Assembly: GCF_020535545.1 (NCBI RefSeq)
Contig: NZ_CP084753.1
Coordinates: 806,001-870,000 of the forward strand
Source of the DNA: Roseateles sp. XES5
Lineage (GTDB): Bacteria; Pseudomonadota; Alphaproteobacteria; Rhizobiales; Rhizobiaceae
DNA length: 64,000 nt
Direction of reading: 5' to 3'
In this document: positions 49,297-57,439 of the stretch, one piece after another
Layout: each line of letters starts with the position of its first letter
How positions within the stretch are numbered: the first letter of the stretch is position 1
The notes under the pieces: model-generated
Seen by the model: the letters and a program-made list of their open reading frames with translations, nothing else
The model's database searches: none
Told to the model about the DNA's origin: nothing
Made by a program: the position numbers and the translations under genes

Positions 49297-49868
49297 TTGC
49301 GGACTCCTCGTTCAGCAACGAGGATGTCATCTTCGCTGAACCCATCGAATGTAAATCCGCAGGTCCGAGCAAGCTCCTGCGCAAGGGATCGATTTATATA
49401 AATGGATACCTTTTTTGCATCCGTATAAACACTTTCCCATTCCGGAAGGATAATTGCGGATTTTATTATCTCAAATACAATATTATATCCTTGCGCAATG
49501 AAACTATTTCCTCCTGACTGCTCTATCAAGGCCGCCTTATATGAAAGGCCCTCACCATCAGAGACTACTTTCAGTTTTACTTGATCATATTCTTCTCTAA
49601 CCTCGAGAAGGACGGACGTGATCCGATGTGAATCGCCAGATTCAAATACCACTGCAGGCGCCGGCCCTGAATTGTGGCGAGTCCAAATCCTTGCCAATAT
49701 GGGCGGCATTGGCATCGTTAGGTTTTCTCGACTGAGAGCCGGATCATAGAATATTTCTATAGATATAGTGCTAGAATCTACGTCGAACCGACCGTTGGTA
49801 ATCCTAAGCTTCAGCTCCGGGTCGACGAGATCAGTCAAAACTGGCTTGAAGCTGGGTTCAACATTCAT
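49293..49868 (-). CDS. Unknown protein translationally coupled to the giant gene
   Basis: A 191-residue protein I do not recognise. No signal peptide or membrane span is visible; it looks soluble, with acidic and strand-rich segments (LKLRITNGRFDVDSSTISIE, VLLEVREEYDQVKLKVVSD) and a helical C-terminus (INRSLAQELARTCGFTFDGF). Its TGA overlaps the giant ATG. It shares the low GC content of the giant head and differs from the acyltransferase upstream. Position and shared composition suggest a partner of the head domain: a cytoplasmic chaperone keeping it unfolded for export, or an immunity protein. Both are inference. Confidence 0.75.
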   Translation of the reverse strand: MNVEPSFKPVLTDLVDPELKLRITNGRFDVDSSTISIEIFYDPALSRENLTMPMPPILARIWTRHNSGPAPAVVFESGDSHRITSVLLEVREEYDQVKLKVVSDGEGLSYKAALIEQSGGNSFIAQGYNIVFEIIKSAIILPEWESVYTDAKKVSIYINRSLAQELARTCGFTFDGFSEDDILVAERGVRK

Positions 49869-49980
49869 GGCGGACCTATCTAATGATCTTTTCGCTCAGA
49901 CGTTGGCTCCGAGCGGCGTTTATTCAAAGGCCAACAAGACCGTGAATCCGGCCCAGGCTATGGGGTTGGCATCGTGGCTG

Positions 49981-50583
49981 CTATTGCTCTTCGGCGGCCC
50001 CGTGAACCTTCATATTTTCCAACACCGCTGGATCAACCAGTTGACTAACAATAGGATGGATTCGGATCGGGCTATCTTTCACAACTTGCTTGAAATTTGC
50101 GAGCACCGCCGTCGCTACCTTCTGAGACGGCGCGATGACGTCGAGGAGCCAATGCGTGCCACCACTACTCCAGTCTTCCGCTTTCAGCCGAATGGGGAAA
50201 ACACGCGCCTGAATCTGCTCCCGAATCTTCGCATCGACGTCCTCAGAGACATTAGCCCAGATCGCAATGCCAGCCGTCTCCTCGATCTTTCCTTCGCCAC
50301 CGGCACGCGCAATTGCAATCCGATCCTTGGTCAACGGCTCAACAACGAGATGCATGATATCCGCGAGTGACTGGTGGCGGTACCGAGGTAGGTTCAGCAT
50401 CGCTAGGACCACCTCGCCAACACTTGCCTGGATCTTCGTCCGGAAGGCCGTGATCTGAGCGACAAGCTCTGGGCTCATCTGGTTTTCGACGGGCTTCGAG
50501 TCAGTGGATGAATTGTCGTGCTTCGCGCCGTTGAGCACGGGTTTCCGTTCCGCCTTTACCTGGTCGTTATTGGTCGTTGCCAA
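49981..50583 (-). CDS. HlyC/RtxC-type toxin-activating lysine acyltransferase
   Basis: A 200-residue protein with the hallmarks of the HlyC family, which transfers a fatty acyl chain from acyl-ACP to lysines of an RTX toxin before export. Seen: PRYRHQSLADI with the candidate catalytic His70; GIAIWANVSEDVD, matching the family W-A-x-(L/V)-S element; and AEDWSSGGTHWLLDVIAP at 135-152 with the candidate catalytic Asp148, matching the family EDW.SG..W..D.IAP block. The start used is a TTG at 50583 with GGAG upstream; an ATG at 50478 would give 165 residues, nearer the 170 of E. coli HlyC, but has no ribosome site. The next genes on the same strand are the unknown 191-residue protein and the giant RTX protein, the presumed substrate. 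Confidence 0.85.
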   Translation of the reverse strand: MATTNNDQVKAERKPVLNGAKHDNSSTDSKPVENQMSPELVAQITAFRTKIQASVGEVVLAMLNLPRYRHQSLADIMHLVVEPLTKDRIAIARAGGEGKIEETAGIAIWANVSEDVDAKIREQIQARVFPIRLKAEDWSSGGTHWLLDVIAPSQKVATAVLANFKQVVKDSPIRIHPIVSQLVDPAVLENMKVHGAAEEQ

Positions 50584-50821
50584 AGCCTAATCTCCGCAAT
50601 CTTGAAATTGAGGCGACACGGTGCCGCACGCCCCGAAACCTTGAGATCATCGCGCTACTCCCATAGATGCGCTCCTAATGGAACGCAGTGCCGAACCTGC
50701 ACCGCGCTGCCCATTGTTCCCGCATGCCCTAGAAGAACGAACACCCCCTCATTCTATTTCTTCATCGAACTTTACCCGGCGTGTAAGCTCAAGCTCAAAT
50801 CGTAGCCGGCCAAAAGAATAC

Positions 50822-50855
50822 TTCGCGATTTGTCCATCTCTTGCGCGAATTGTCC
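50822..50855. promoter_or_regulatory. Paired direct repeat, candidate activator site (acyltransferase/giant promoter)
   Basis: CGCGATTTGTCC (50824-50835) and CGCGAATTGTCC (50844-50855) repeat with a 20-bp period, about 240 bp upstream of the acyltransferase start. The same arrangement occurs upstream of hlyB at 54923-54957. Direct repeats about two helical turns apart are the usual layout of AraC-family binding sites. Confidence 0.6.
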
Positions 50856-51098
50856 GCCAACGAGCCCAACCGAATGGCAAGCGTTGATTTTAGCGTCTTC
50901 GGGTTGGGGAAAGTGGCATTGCGCCGCACCGGCGACCAGTGGGTGCCACGCCAGACGGATCAGGCATTCTCGCCTCTGGGTGCGAGTTTTTGCTATCGTG
51001 AGCTCGTCCAAGGAGTATTTCGGCCAGGCCCCGAGCCAAGGCGGATTCCGTAGGTGTGGCGAGTACCCTTTACCAGCAGATGGCGATCCTCCAGCTTC

Positions 51099-51120
51099 AG
51101 CGGATCGGCCCCCGATCGCT
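51099..51120 (-). terminator. Possible hairpin after hlyD
   Basis: AGCGGATCGG and CCGATCGCT pair with one bulged base, about 20-40 bases beyond the hlyD stop on its strand. No T run follows; weak evidence for transcript end. Confidence 0.3.
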
Positions 51121-51140
51121 CATTTCCACCGCAACCAGTT

Positions 51141-52598
51141 TCAGCGCTCTCGCCCTGCTTCATCGAGCGCCTGGGTAATCGGCGACAGCAGATACTGGAT
51201 AATGCGTCGCTCTCCAGTCTTGATTTCCGCCTGTACGGACAGTCCCGGTCCAAGTTCCTGGTTTCGCCCGCGAACGCGGATGCTGTTCTCAAGAAGGCGG
51301 ATTCGAGCGGAGTAGACAAGACCGGGCTGCACCGGCCGGCCTTTCTCGTCGCGTTGCGGTCCCTGCTGCGAGAGGTCGATGGCATCGCGGCTGATCGTTT
51401 CAACCACGCCTGGGATCAAGCCGTGCTCCGTGAAGGGGAAGGCTTCAAGCTTGACCCGGACCGATTGACCCTCCTGCACAAAGCCGATGTCCCTGTTCAT
51501 GACCTGCGCCTCGACCTCGATCTCCGTACCGTCGGGCACGATGACCATGAGCGGTTGAGCCTCTTGGACCACCCCGCCCAGTGTCGAGATAACGAGCTGC
51601 TGCACCGTGCCAGCCACCGGCGCTCGCAACTGGAGGAGTTCGCGGCGGCGCGTGGCCTTCAGCACCTCGTCCTGCGCCAGATCGGCTTTGTCCCTGGCTT
51701 GAACGAGCTCGGTGACAGCCGCCTTGCTGAAGGTCTCTCGCATTCGGGTGATATCGGCTTCCAGCGAAGCGATCGCAGCGCGGGCGCGCTCCGCATTGGC
51801 CCGCTGCACCTCGATATTCTGAAGATGCTCGATCCGCCGCTGTTCAAATTCGAGCAGGTTCAGCCGCGTGAAGCTCCCCTGCCGCGTGAGTTCGCGCCGG
51901 GCCTCAAGCTGCTGGTCCACGAGCGGCAGGGTTTGCTGCAGCTTGTTGATCTCGGCCTGCGCCGATGTCAACTCGGCCTGCCGCTGCCCGATTTGCTGGC
52001 GCAGGCTCGCTATCTGGGCCTCATATTCGGCGATGCTCGTGCTCACGAACTGCTGCTCGATCGCTATGGTCGCCTCCGGCATTCCCTCTGGCGCGAGGAA
52101 GCCCGTGGGTTTGCCACCGAGATAGGAGAGGACTGCGGCATTGCGGGCCTCTACGACGCGGGCTGCCACCAATGTCTGCCGGGCTTGAGATTCGTCCGCT
52201 ATCGCGACCGTCGGATCGAGCTCGACGAGGATCTGGCCTTCTTCGACATGCTGTCCGTTGCGCACATGGATGGCGCGCACCGAGCCGATCTCCAGCGGTT
52301 GGATGGTTTTCACCTTGCTGGAGGGAATGATCTTGCCGCTGGCAACGGCAACGACGTCGATCGTTCCGATCATCGACCAGACGAGCGCCGCTGTGAAGAA
52401 AGCGCAGGTCATGAGAAGCAGCTTGCGCAAGCCTGGGCTCGGCGGCTTCTCCATGATCTCCAGTGCGGCGGGCAGGAACTCGTGGTCGGAGATCGGGCGC
52501 TTGTTGCGATCCGCCTCGTTCTGCGCGCCCCAGCTCGCCCGCAGGACTGCGAGATGCCGAAACAGGTTGGGGAAGCGGTCTGCGACCCACGCGCTCAT
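51141..52598 (-). CDS. hlyD: Type I secretion membrane fusion protein, HlyD family
   Basis: A 485-residue adaptor linking the inner-membrane ABC exporter to an outer-membrane channel. It has a cytoplasmic N-terminus, one membrane span at about 60-80 (LLLMTCAFFTAALVWSMIGT), a biotinyl-lipoyl-like half around IQPLEIGSVRAIHVRNGQHV, a long coiled-coil region from about 190 to 320 rich in Gln, Glu and Ala, and the returning beta domain (RAPVAGTVQQLVISTLGG). The length is right for HlyD. Its ATG overlaps the hlyB stop (ATGA). The N-terminal cytoplasmic part would contact the giant substrate. Confidence 0.95.
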   Translation of the reverse strand: MSAWVADRFPNLFRHLAVLRASWGAQNEADRNKRPISDHEFLPAALEIMEKPPSPGLRKLLLMTCAFFTAALVWSMIGTIDVVAVASGKIIPSSKVKTIQPLEIGSVRAIHVRNGQHVEEGQILVELDPTVAIADESQARQTLVAARVVEARNAAVLSYLGGKPTGFLAPEGMPEATIAIEQQFVSTSIAEYEAQIASLRQQIGQRQAELTSAQAEINKLQQTLPLVDQQLEARRELTRQGSFTRLNLLEFEQRRIEHLQNIEVQRANAERARAAIASLEADITRMRETFSKAAVTELVQARDKADLAQDEVLKATRRRELLQLRAPVAGTVQQLVISTLGGVVQEAQPLMVIVPDGTEIEVEAQVMNRDIGFVQEGQSVRVKLEAFPFTEHGLIPGVVETISRDAIDLSQQGPQRDEKGRPVQPGLVYSARIRLLENSIRVRGRNQELGPGLSVQAEIKTGERRIIQYLLSPITQALDEAGRER

Positions 52599-54781
52599 GC
52601 GGCCGGCCCCATCTGCTTGGTGTAGAGTTGAGCGTAGCGGCCGCCGCTGCGCAAAAGGGTGTGGTGATCACCGATCTCGGTGATCTCGCCCGCCTCGACG
52701 GTAACGATCCGATTGCACTGACGTACGGCAGAAAGCCGATGCGCGATGATGATGACCGTCCGGCCGTGGGCAATGCCGGCAAGATTGTGCTGGATGATCT
52801 CTTCACTCTCGGCATCGAGGGCGCTTGTCGCCTCGTCGAGGATCAGGATGCGGGGATTGCCGATCAGGGCCCGAGCGATGGCCATGCGTTGCCGCTGTCC
52901 GCCGGAAAGGTTGCTGCCGCGCTCATCGATCACCGTATCATAGCCGTGGGAAAGCCCGAGGATGAAGTCATGGGCCCCCGCCAATTGCGCGGCGGCGATG
53001 ACCCGCTCCATGGGCATGGTGGCGTCTGCAAGCGCGATATTTTCGCGAACGGATCGGTTGAAGAGAATGTTCTCCTGAAGCACGACACCGATCTGCCGGC
53101 GCAGCCAGGCCGGATCGACGAGCGCGAGATCGACGCCGTCGACCAGCACCCTGCCCTGCTCGGGCACATAGAGGCGCTGGACGAGCTTGGTCAGCGTGGA
53201 TTTGCCCGATCCCGACGGGCCGACGACACCGATCATTTCGCCCGGCTGGATGGAGAGCGAGACACCGCGCAGCGCCTCCGGCGCGTCCGGTCGGTAACGG
53301 AACCGCACACGATCGAAGGTGACGGCACCCTTGATGGGGGGCAAGCTCGCACGGTTCGGATTGTGCTCCGGTTCGGCCGGTGTGTTCAGCACGTCGCCGA
53401 GCCGGTCGACGGAGATACGGACCTGCTGAAAATCCTGCCAGAGCTGGGACAGCCGCAGGATCGGCTGGGCCACACGGCCCGACAGCATGTTGAAAGCGAC
53501 TAGCGAGCCGACCGAAAGATCGCCGGCGATCACCGCCTTCGCCCCGAAATAGAGGATCGCCACCGTCGTGAGCTTGGAGACGAGCTGGATCAGATGACTG
53601 CCCCAGTTCGCCAGCGTCGCGACCTGGAAGCCTGTCGCGGTGTAGCCGGCGAATTGCCGCTCCCATTTCGCACGCATCTGGGGTTCGACAGCCATCGCTT
53701 TCAACGTGCCGATACCCGTAACGCTCTCGACCAGGAAGGATTGGTTCTCGGCGCCGCGCTTGAACTTCTCGTCGAGCCGCGCGCGCAGCGGCGGCGTTAC
53801 GACAACCGAGATCGCGACGTAGAGGGGGATCGACAGGGTCACGATCAGGGTGAGAAGCGGGCTGTAGGCATACATGACCGCGAAGAAGACGATCGTGAAG
53901 AAGAGGTCGATCACGACCGTCACGGCGTTCGACGTCAGGAACTCGCGGATGCGCTCGAGCTCGCGGACGCGGGCGACACTGTCGCCGACCCGGCGCGCCT
54001 CGAAATAGGAGAGCGGCAGGTTGAGGAGATGGCGGAACAACTGGGCGGAAAGTTCGCTGTCGACGCGATTGGTCGTGTGTGCGAACAGCCAGTTGCGAAG
54101 GGCCGAAAGGCCGGTTTCGAAGGTGAGCACCGCGGCGAGGCCGATCACCAGCACATCGAGGGTGGTCAGCGACTGGTGGACGAGCACCTTGTCGATGACG
54201 AGCTGGAAGAAAATCGGCGAGACAAGGCCCATCAATTGCAGGAAGAAGGAGCCGATCAGCACATCGCGCAGCGGGCCGCGATACTTCACGAGCGCCGGGA
54301 TGAACCAACTGATGTCGAAGGGACGCGCGACGCCCGTCATCAGCTCGCGCGTCGTCATCAGAAGAAGCCGACCGGCGAAGCGGGCGGCGAATTCATCCGC
54401 CGTCCAGATCTCCGGACGGTCGCCGGCGCCCCGCTGGATGAGGAAACGAACGCCGTCCGGCTGCTGGTCGACCTTCAGGAGGATGACAGCCTCATCGTCT
54501 CGAAGCTCAGCGATCGCCGGCAGCGGGACTTTCTCCAGGCCGGCAACCGGAACCGACTTGATCCGGGCGACGATCTTCAGACGCTTGGCAATGCGCGCGA
54601 GATCCTCAAGCTGGAAGGTTTCCCCCGGCGCACCATGATCATGGATGATTTGGGCGGGATCGGCCGGGACACCGAGGAATTTCGCGACGAGCACGAAGGC
54701 AAGCAACGTCTCGGGGAAAACCGGACCAGTTGGTTCGACCGTGCTTGCGGGCACTTCATGTAGTTCAACAACAGCCGACAT
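52595..54781 (-). CDS. hlyB: Type I secretion ABC exporter, HlyB family
   Basis: A 728-residue exporter with three parts: an N-terminal C39-like domain (about 15-145), a six-span transporter domain (about 165-450), and an ATPase. Walker A GPSGSGKST is at 521-529, signature LSGGQRQ at 625-631, Walker B ILILDEA at 645-651. The C39-like part has no cysteine where C39 peptidases have one, so it should bind but not cleave substrate, as in haemolysin exporters rather than bacteriocin ones. This agrees with an RTX substrate and a HlyC-type partner. First gene of the secretion operon, overlapping hlyD. Confidence 0.95.
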   Translation of the reverse strand: MSAVVELHEVPASTVEPTGPVFPETLLAFVLVAKFLGVPADPAQIIHDHGAPGETFQLEDLARIAKRLKIVARIKSVPVAGLEKVPLPAIAELRDDEAVILLKVDQQPDGVRFLIQRGAGDRPEIWTADEFAARFAGRLLLMTTRELMTGVARPFDISWFIPALVKYRGPLRDVLIGSFFLQLMGLVSPIFFQLVIDKVLVHQSLTTLDVLVIGLAAVLTFETGLSALRNWLFAHTTNRVDSELSAQLFRHLLNLPLSYFEARRVGDSVARVRELERIREFLTSNAVTVVIDLFFTIVFFAVMYAYSPLLTLIVTLSIPLYVAISVVVTPPLRARLDEKFKRGAENQSFLVESVTGIGTLKAMAVEPQMRAKWERQFAGYTATGFQVATLANWGSHLIQLVSKLTTVAILYFGAKAVIAGDLSVGSLVAFNMLSGRVAQPILRLSQLWQDFQQVRISVDRLGDVLNTPAEPEHNPNRASLPPIKGAVTFDRVRFRYRPDAPEALRGVSLSIQPGEMIGVVGPSGSGKSTLTKLVQRLYVPEQGRVLVDGVDLALVDPAWLRRQIGVVLQENILFNRSVRENIALADATMPMERVIAAAQLAGAHDFILGLSHGYDTVIDERGSNLSGGQRQRMAIARALIGNPRILILDEATSALDAESEEIIQHNLAGIAHGRTVIIIAHRLSAVRQCNRIVTVEAGEITEIGDHHTLLRSGGRYAQLYTKQMGPAA

Positions 54782-55159
54782 ATTACCGTAGCACCCAGCC
54801 AGGACAATCGGATCCGAACGGACGGCTACTTGGTATTGTCAGTCCCCTGCGAAAGAAATGCCTATAGCATTTTCGGAAATCAATGTGCGAACGGTGCTGT
54901 AACGGCGCCGGTTTCGATTCTCTTGCGCGATCTGTCCATCTGTTGCGCGATTTGTCCTTTTCAGCCCTCGGCACCACGAATCTCACCGCGACCTGACCGC
55001 TGCGCATGCCATTCAGTCCGGCCATTCTTATGGTTGAACGAGAAAGCGCCGATCCGAAGCCATCGGCTTCAAAGCCAAAGCGGCTTGCCAGAATCTGCTG
55101 CGCGACGCCTGCAAATTCCTGGATATGGTTCGTCCCATCACATGAAGGTCTTCGCGTGA
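54782..55159. promoter_or_regulatory. Intergenic region between the AraC gene and hlyB
   Basis: About 380 bp without a supported gene. It contains the second paired direct repeat (54923-54957), so it is the likely hlyBD promoter region. An open - strand frame crosses it but shows no recognisable domain. Confidence 0.5.
54923..54957. promoter_or_regulatory. Paired direct repeat, candidate activator site (hlyBD promoter)
   Basis: TTGCGCGATCTGTCC (54923-54937) and TTGCGCGATTTGTCC (54943-54957), 14 of 15 bases the same, with a 20-bp period, about 140 bp upstream of the hlyB start. The spacer CATCT between repeats also matches the copy at 50822-50855 closely. Confidence 0.65.
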
Positions 55160-56212
55160 TCATGGACGAGACTTTCGTCTTGTCGCGGCCAGCGGACTGA
55201 CACCGTATGCATCCCGGAAATACCGGCTGAAACGCCCCGCATTGGTAAAGCCCCATTTCAGCGCGACATCCTCGATCGGCTTGTCCGGATTGCTCATCAG
55301 TTCCTTGTAAGCGGCATCGAGCCGGGCCTCGCGTTGATATGTAGCGACCGATTGCCCGGTAAAGCGCAGAAAGGCTGCCTGCAGTGTGCGAAGGCTCACT
55401 CCGGACAAGGCGGCCAGCTCCGAACCGTTTGCCGTCTGTCCTGGATTGGCGGCGATATGCTCGAGCACGAGCTTGACATATCGCGGCGCCACACTGCTCG
55501 ACGGCTTGCGCAGGATACTGGAGTAATTGTTCGGCCAGTTCTCGAGGATCGCATCGAGGATCATTTCATTCAGCCGCGTCGCTGTCAGGGCTCCCGTCGT
55601 CAGCAGGGAGGAGAAATCCTGTCCCGTCGCGAGCGCAATCAAGCTTTTCAAGGCCCCGAGGGCGGGCAGGTCAAGGTCGACCTCAGAGTGAAAGACGGGC
55701 CGCTCGATAATCGGCCGCCCCAGCAAGAGGGAGAGCCGCTCTGCAATCAAGGGGCGGGCGATCACGACCGCGGGCATGACCAGCCCATCCCGGAAGGTCA
55801 TGGATTGATAGGTCGCCGCATCGAACGAGAGCGCCTTGACCGGTGATCCGATCAACTGGCGTCCGCCCAAATCGACGGCGAGGCTTCCATTGCTCGGGAG
55901 AAAGAAGCAGACGCCATCATATCGCTGCACGGGCACCATGGTGAATGTGCCCTTGAACCTTGCCGAACTGAGATCGACGCCGCGAAGCGCAGCGTAGGAT
56001 CCAATGATCCCCGCCTCCCCTCCGGTATTATCGGGGAACACCCTAATCGGCGCGAACCGATGGGTGAACAGCTCGGACACTTCCTCGGCATCCCGAAGAT
56101 CAAATTCGACGAGAAGCCGCCCAAAAGTGGGAAATGCCCCCAAGCGTGGGACATCGATGCCCGCATCCTGCAGAACATCCGAAACAGGCGCGTAGGACTG
56201 AGCATTAGACAT
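55160..56212 (-). CDS. AraC-family transcriptional regulator
   Basis: About 350 residues from the ATG at 56212 (MSNAQSYAPV); an ATG at 56230 is equally possible, and the frame runs on to 56482 without homology. The N-terminal two thirds form a ligand/dimer domain I cannot place. The C-terminal 100 residues hold two helix-turn-helix units: ELAALSGVSLRTLQAAFLRF and IEDVALKWGFTNAGRFSRYF followed by RDAYGVSP, the AraC signature. Same strand and immediately upstream of the hlyB promoter region, it is the best local candidate for the protein that binds the paired repeats before hlyB and the acyltransferase gene. Confidence 0.9.
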   Translation of the reverse strand: MSNAQSYAPVSDVLQDAGIDVPRLGAFPTFGRLLVEFDLRDAEEVSELFTHRFAPIRVFPDNTGGEAGIIGSYAALRGVDLSSARFKGTFTMVPVQRYDGVCFFLPSNGSLAVDLGGRQLIGSPVKALSFDAATYQSMTFRDGLVMPAVVIARPLIAERLSLLLGRPIIERPVFHSEVDLDLPALGALKSLIALATGQDFSSLLTTGALTATRLNEMILDAILENWPNNYSSILRKPSSSVAPRYVKLVLEHIAANPGQTANGSELAALSGVSLRTLQAAFLRFTGQSVATYQREARLDAAYKELMSNPDKPIEDVALKWGFTNAGRFSRYFRDAYGVSPLAATRRKSRP

Positions 56213-57439
56213 GGTTTTCGTTGAAGCCATGAGCGAGGAGCAGATGTGTTTTGCGGCCAATGCCTCGAGGAATTCCGAGACTCCAAAGGTCCGAAGGCGC
56301 AACCAGATCACCCGAAATATGCCGCGACCGGCAATCGGCCGGCGGCGGAATTTGGCGGGCAGCACCCGCGTCAAGTGAGCGGCCATGCACTTTGCTTGGC
56401 CGACGTGCGGCAAGCCGCTCGGAATTCGACATGACACATCCACTCTCAAAGATGACGCCGAGACGGGATGCGACGCCTTCACTCAATGTATTACATGCGA
56501 TTGCAAAATTGCAATTCGACGTTGCGAAAAAACTTGACGTTTTCAGCCCATCTTCACAGCCTCCCGTCAGCCGGCTGAGACTGCGCAAACTATGCCCAAT
56601 CATGAGGCAAGCGTGCTTCCGCTAAATCCGCGTTGCCCATTGGGAATGGCAGGCTGGCAAGACGGGAAGTGCAAAACTTGCTTTCCAAGCCCTTAACACT
56701 ACATCATTTTCTCTCAATTCTCAGGATAGTCGATGAGAAATGGTCATTGCATCGGGCTCAAGGGGATAACCGAATGGGAAAGGCAAAGCGAAGAAGGCCC
56801 AAGCACTTCGATCTTGTGCAAAAGCGAATCGATACGCCGCTTCGTGGCGCCATGGCCCCACCTGCCCACGCCCGGCCTCCGGGTTCGCACTAAATTTCTG
56901 GTTGAAGAATACAACGGCGCCCGTTTTATGAAAATTCAGGCCGAGTGGGCGTTGCGCCTGAAAGCTCAAGCTCCCTGCCCGCTGAAGCCTGCTCGTTGAT
57001 TTGCACGGGGAGCTCACCCAAAAGCTGGAGCGCTCCTCGGCCTGGACCAGCAGGATACGGAAACTGCGGCTCGCCCGCGTTACCAAAGGCCAGCCGGAGG
57101 CGAAGGCAGTCGACATGGTGGAAGGCGCAACGACCAACTGACAGACGTCCATGCCCTCTGTTGTCAGAGCCAAATGCATGCTCTCGCATTGCACCTTGGT
57201 CTGCATGCTGGAGAGATACCTTCCTGAAATCCTCGCGGCCTTGACAAGGTGCTAGGGCTGAAGGACGATCGGTGCATGAACACGCGCACCGCCAAAATCA
57301 CGAATGTAAAAAAAGGCCCTTTCCTGGGGCAGTGATGATCGCGCGCAGTTCATAGCAAGCACACGGATCATGTTGACCCCGCCGGTTCGGACGGGGTCTT
57401 GCTTGTGTTCCGTCTCCGGCTTCAAAGGAGATGGAATTG
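56213..57439. other. 1.2-kb stretch with no supported gene
   Basis: Between the AraC gene and the DapA-like gene. Several open frames on both strands are short, overlap one another and lack a ribosome site or recognisable motif; one + strand tail near 57,000-57,140 (LHGELTQKLERSSAW, then RLARVTKGQPEAK) could be a decayed gene that I cannot name. A hairpin lies at 57375-57398. Confidence 0.4.
57375..57398 (+). terminator. Hairpin upstream of the DapA-like gene
   Basis: GACCCCG (57375-57381) and CGGGGTC (57392-57398) form a 7-bp GC-rich stem with a ten-base loop, then TTGCTTGT. It could end an upstream transcript or a small RNA, or act in the leader of the next gene, 42 bp downstream. Confidence 0.4.

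Larger units (their letters stand above)
50584..51140. promoter_or_regulatory. Intergenic region upstream of the acyltransferase gene
   Basis: 557 bp with no gene I can support, between hlyD and the acyltransferase, both on the - strand. It holds the paired direct repeat at 50822-50855 and a hairpin near the hlyD end, so a separate promoter for the acyltransferase/giant transcript probably lies here. No sigma-70 boxes can be called with confidence. Confidence 0.5.

Noticed and set aside
51054..52625. Long + strand open frame opposite hlyD
   Set aside because: Shadow of the HlyD gene, whose domains and operon overlap with hlyB are clear.
54783..55256. Open frame on the - strand between the AraC gene and hlyB
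   Set aside because: No recognisable domain or ribosome site, it overlaps the end of the AraC gene, and it contains the paired regulatory repeats.
56213..56482. N-terminal extension of the AraC regulator to an upstream ATG at 56482
   Set aside because: The extra 90 residues show no similarity to AraC proteins and no ribosome site; the family-like sequence starts at or near 56212.
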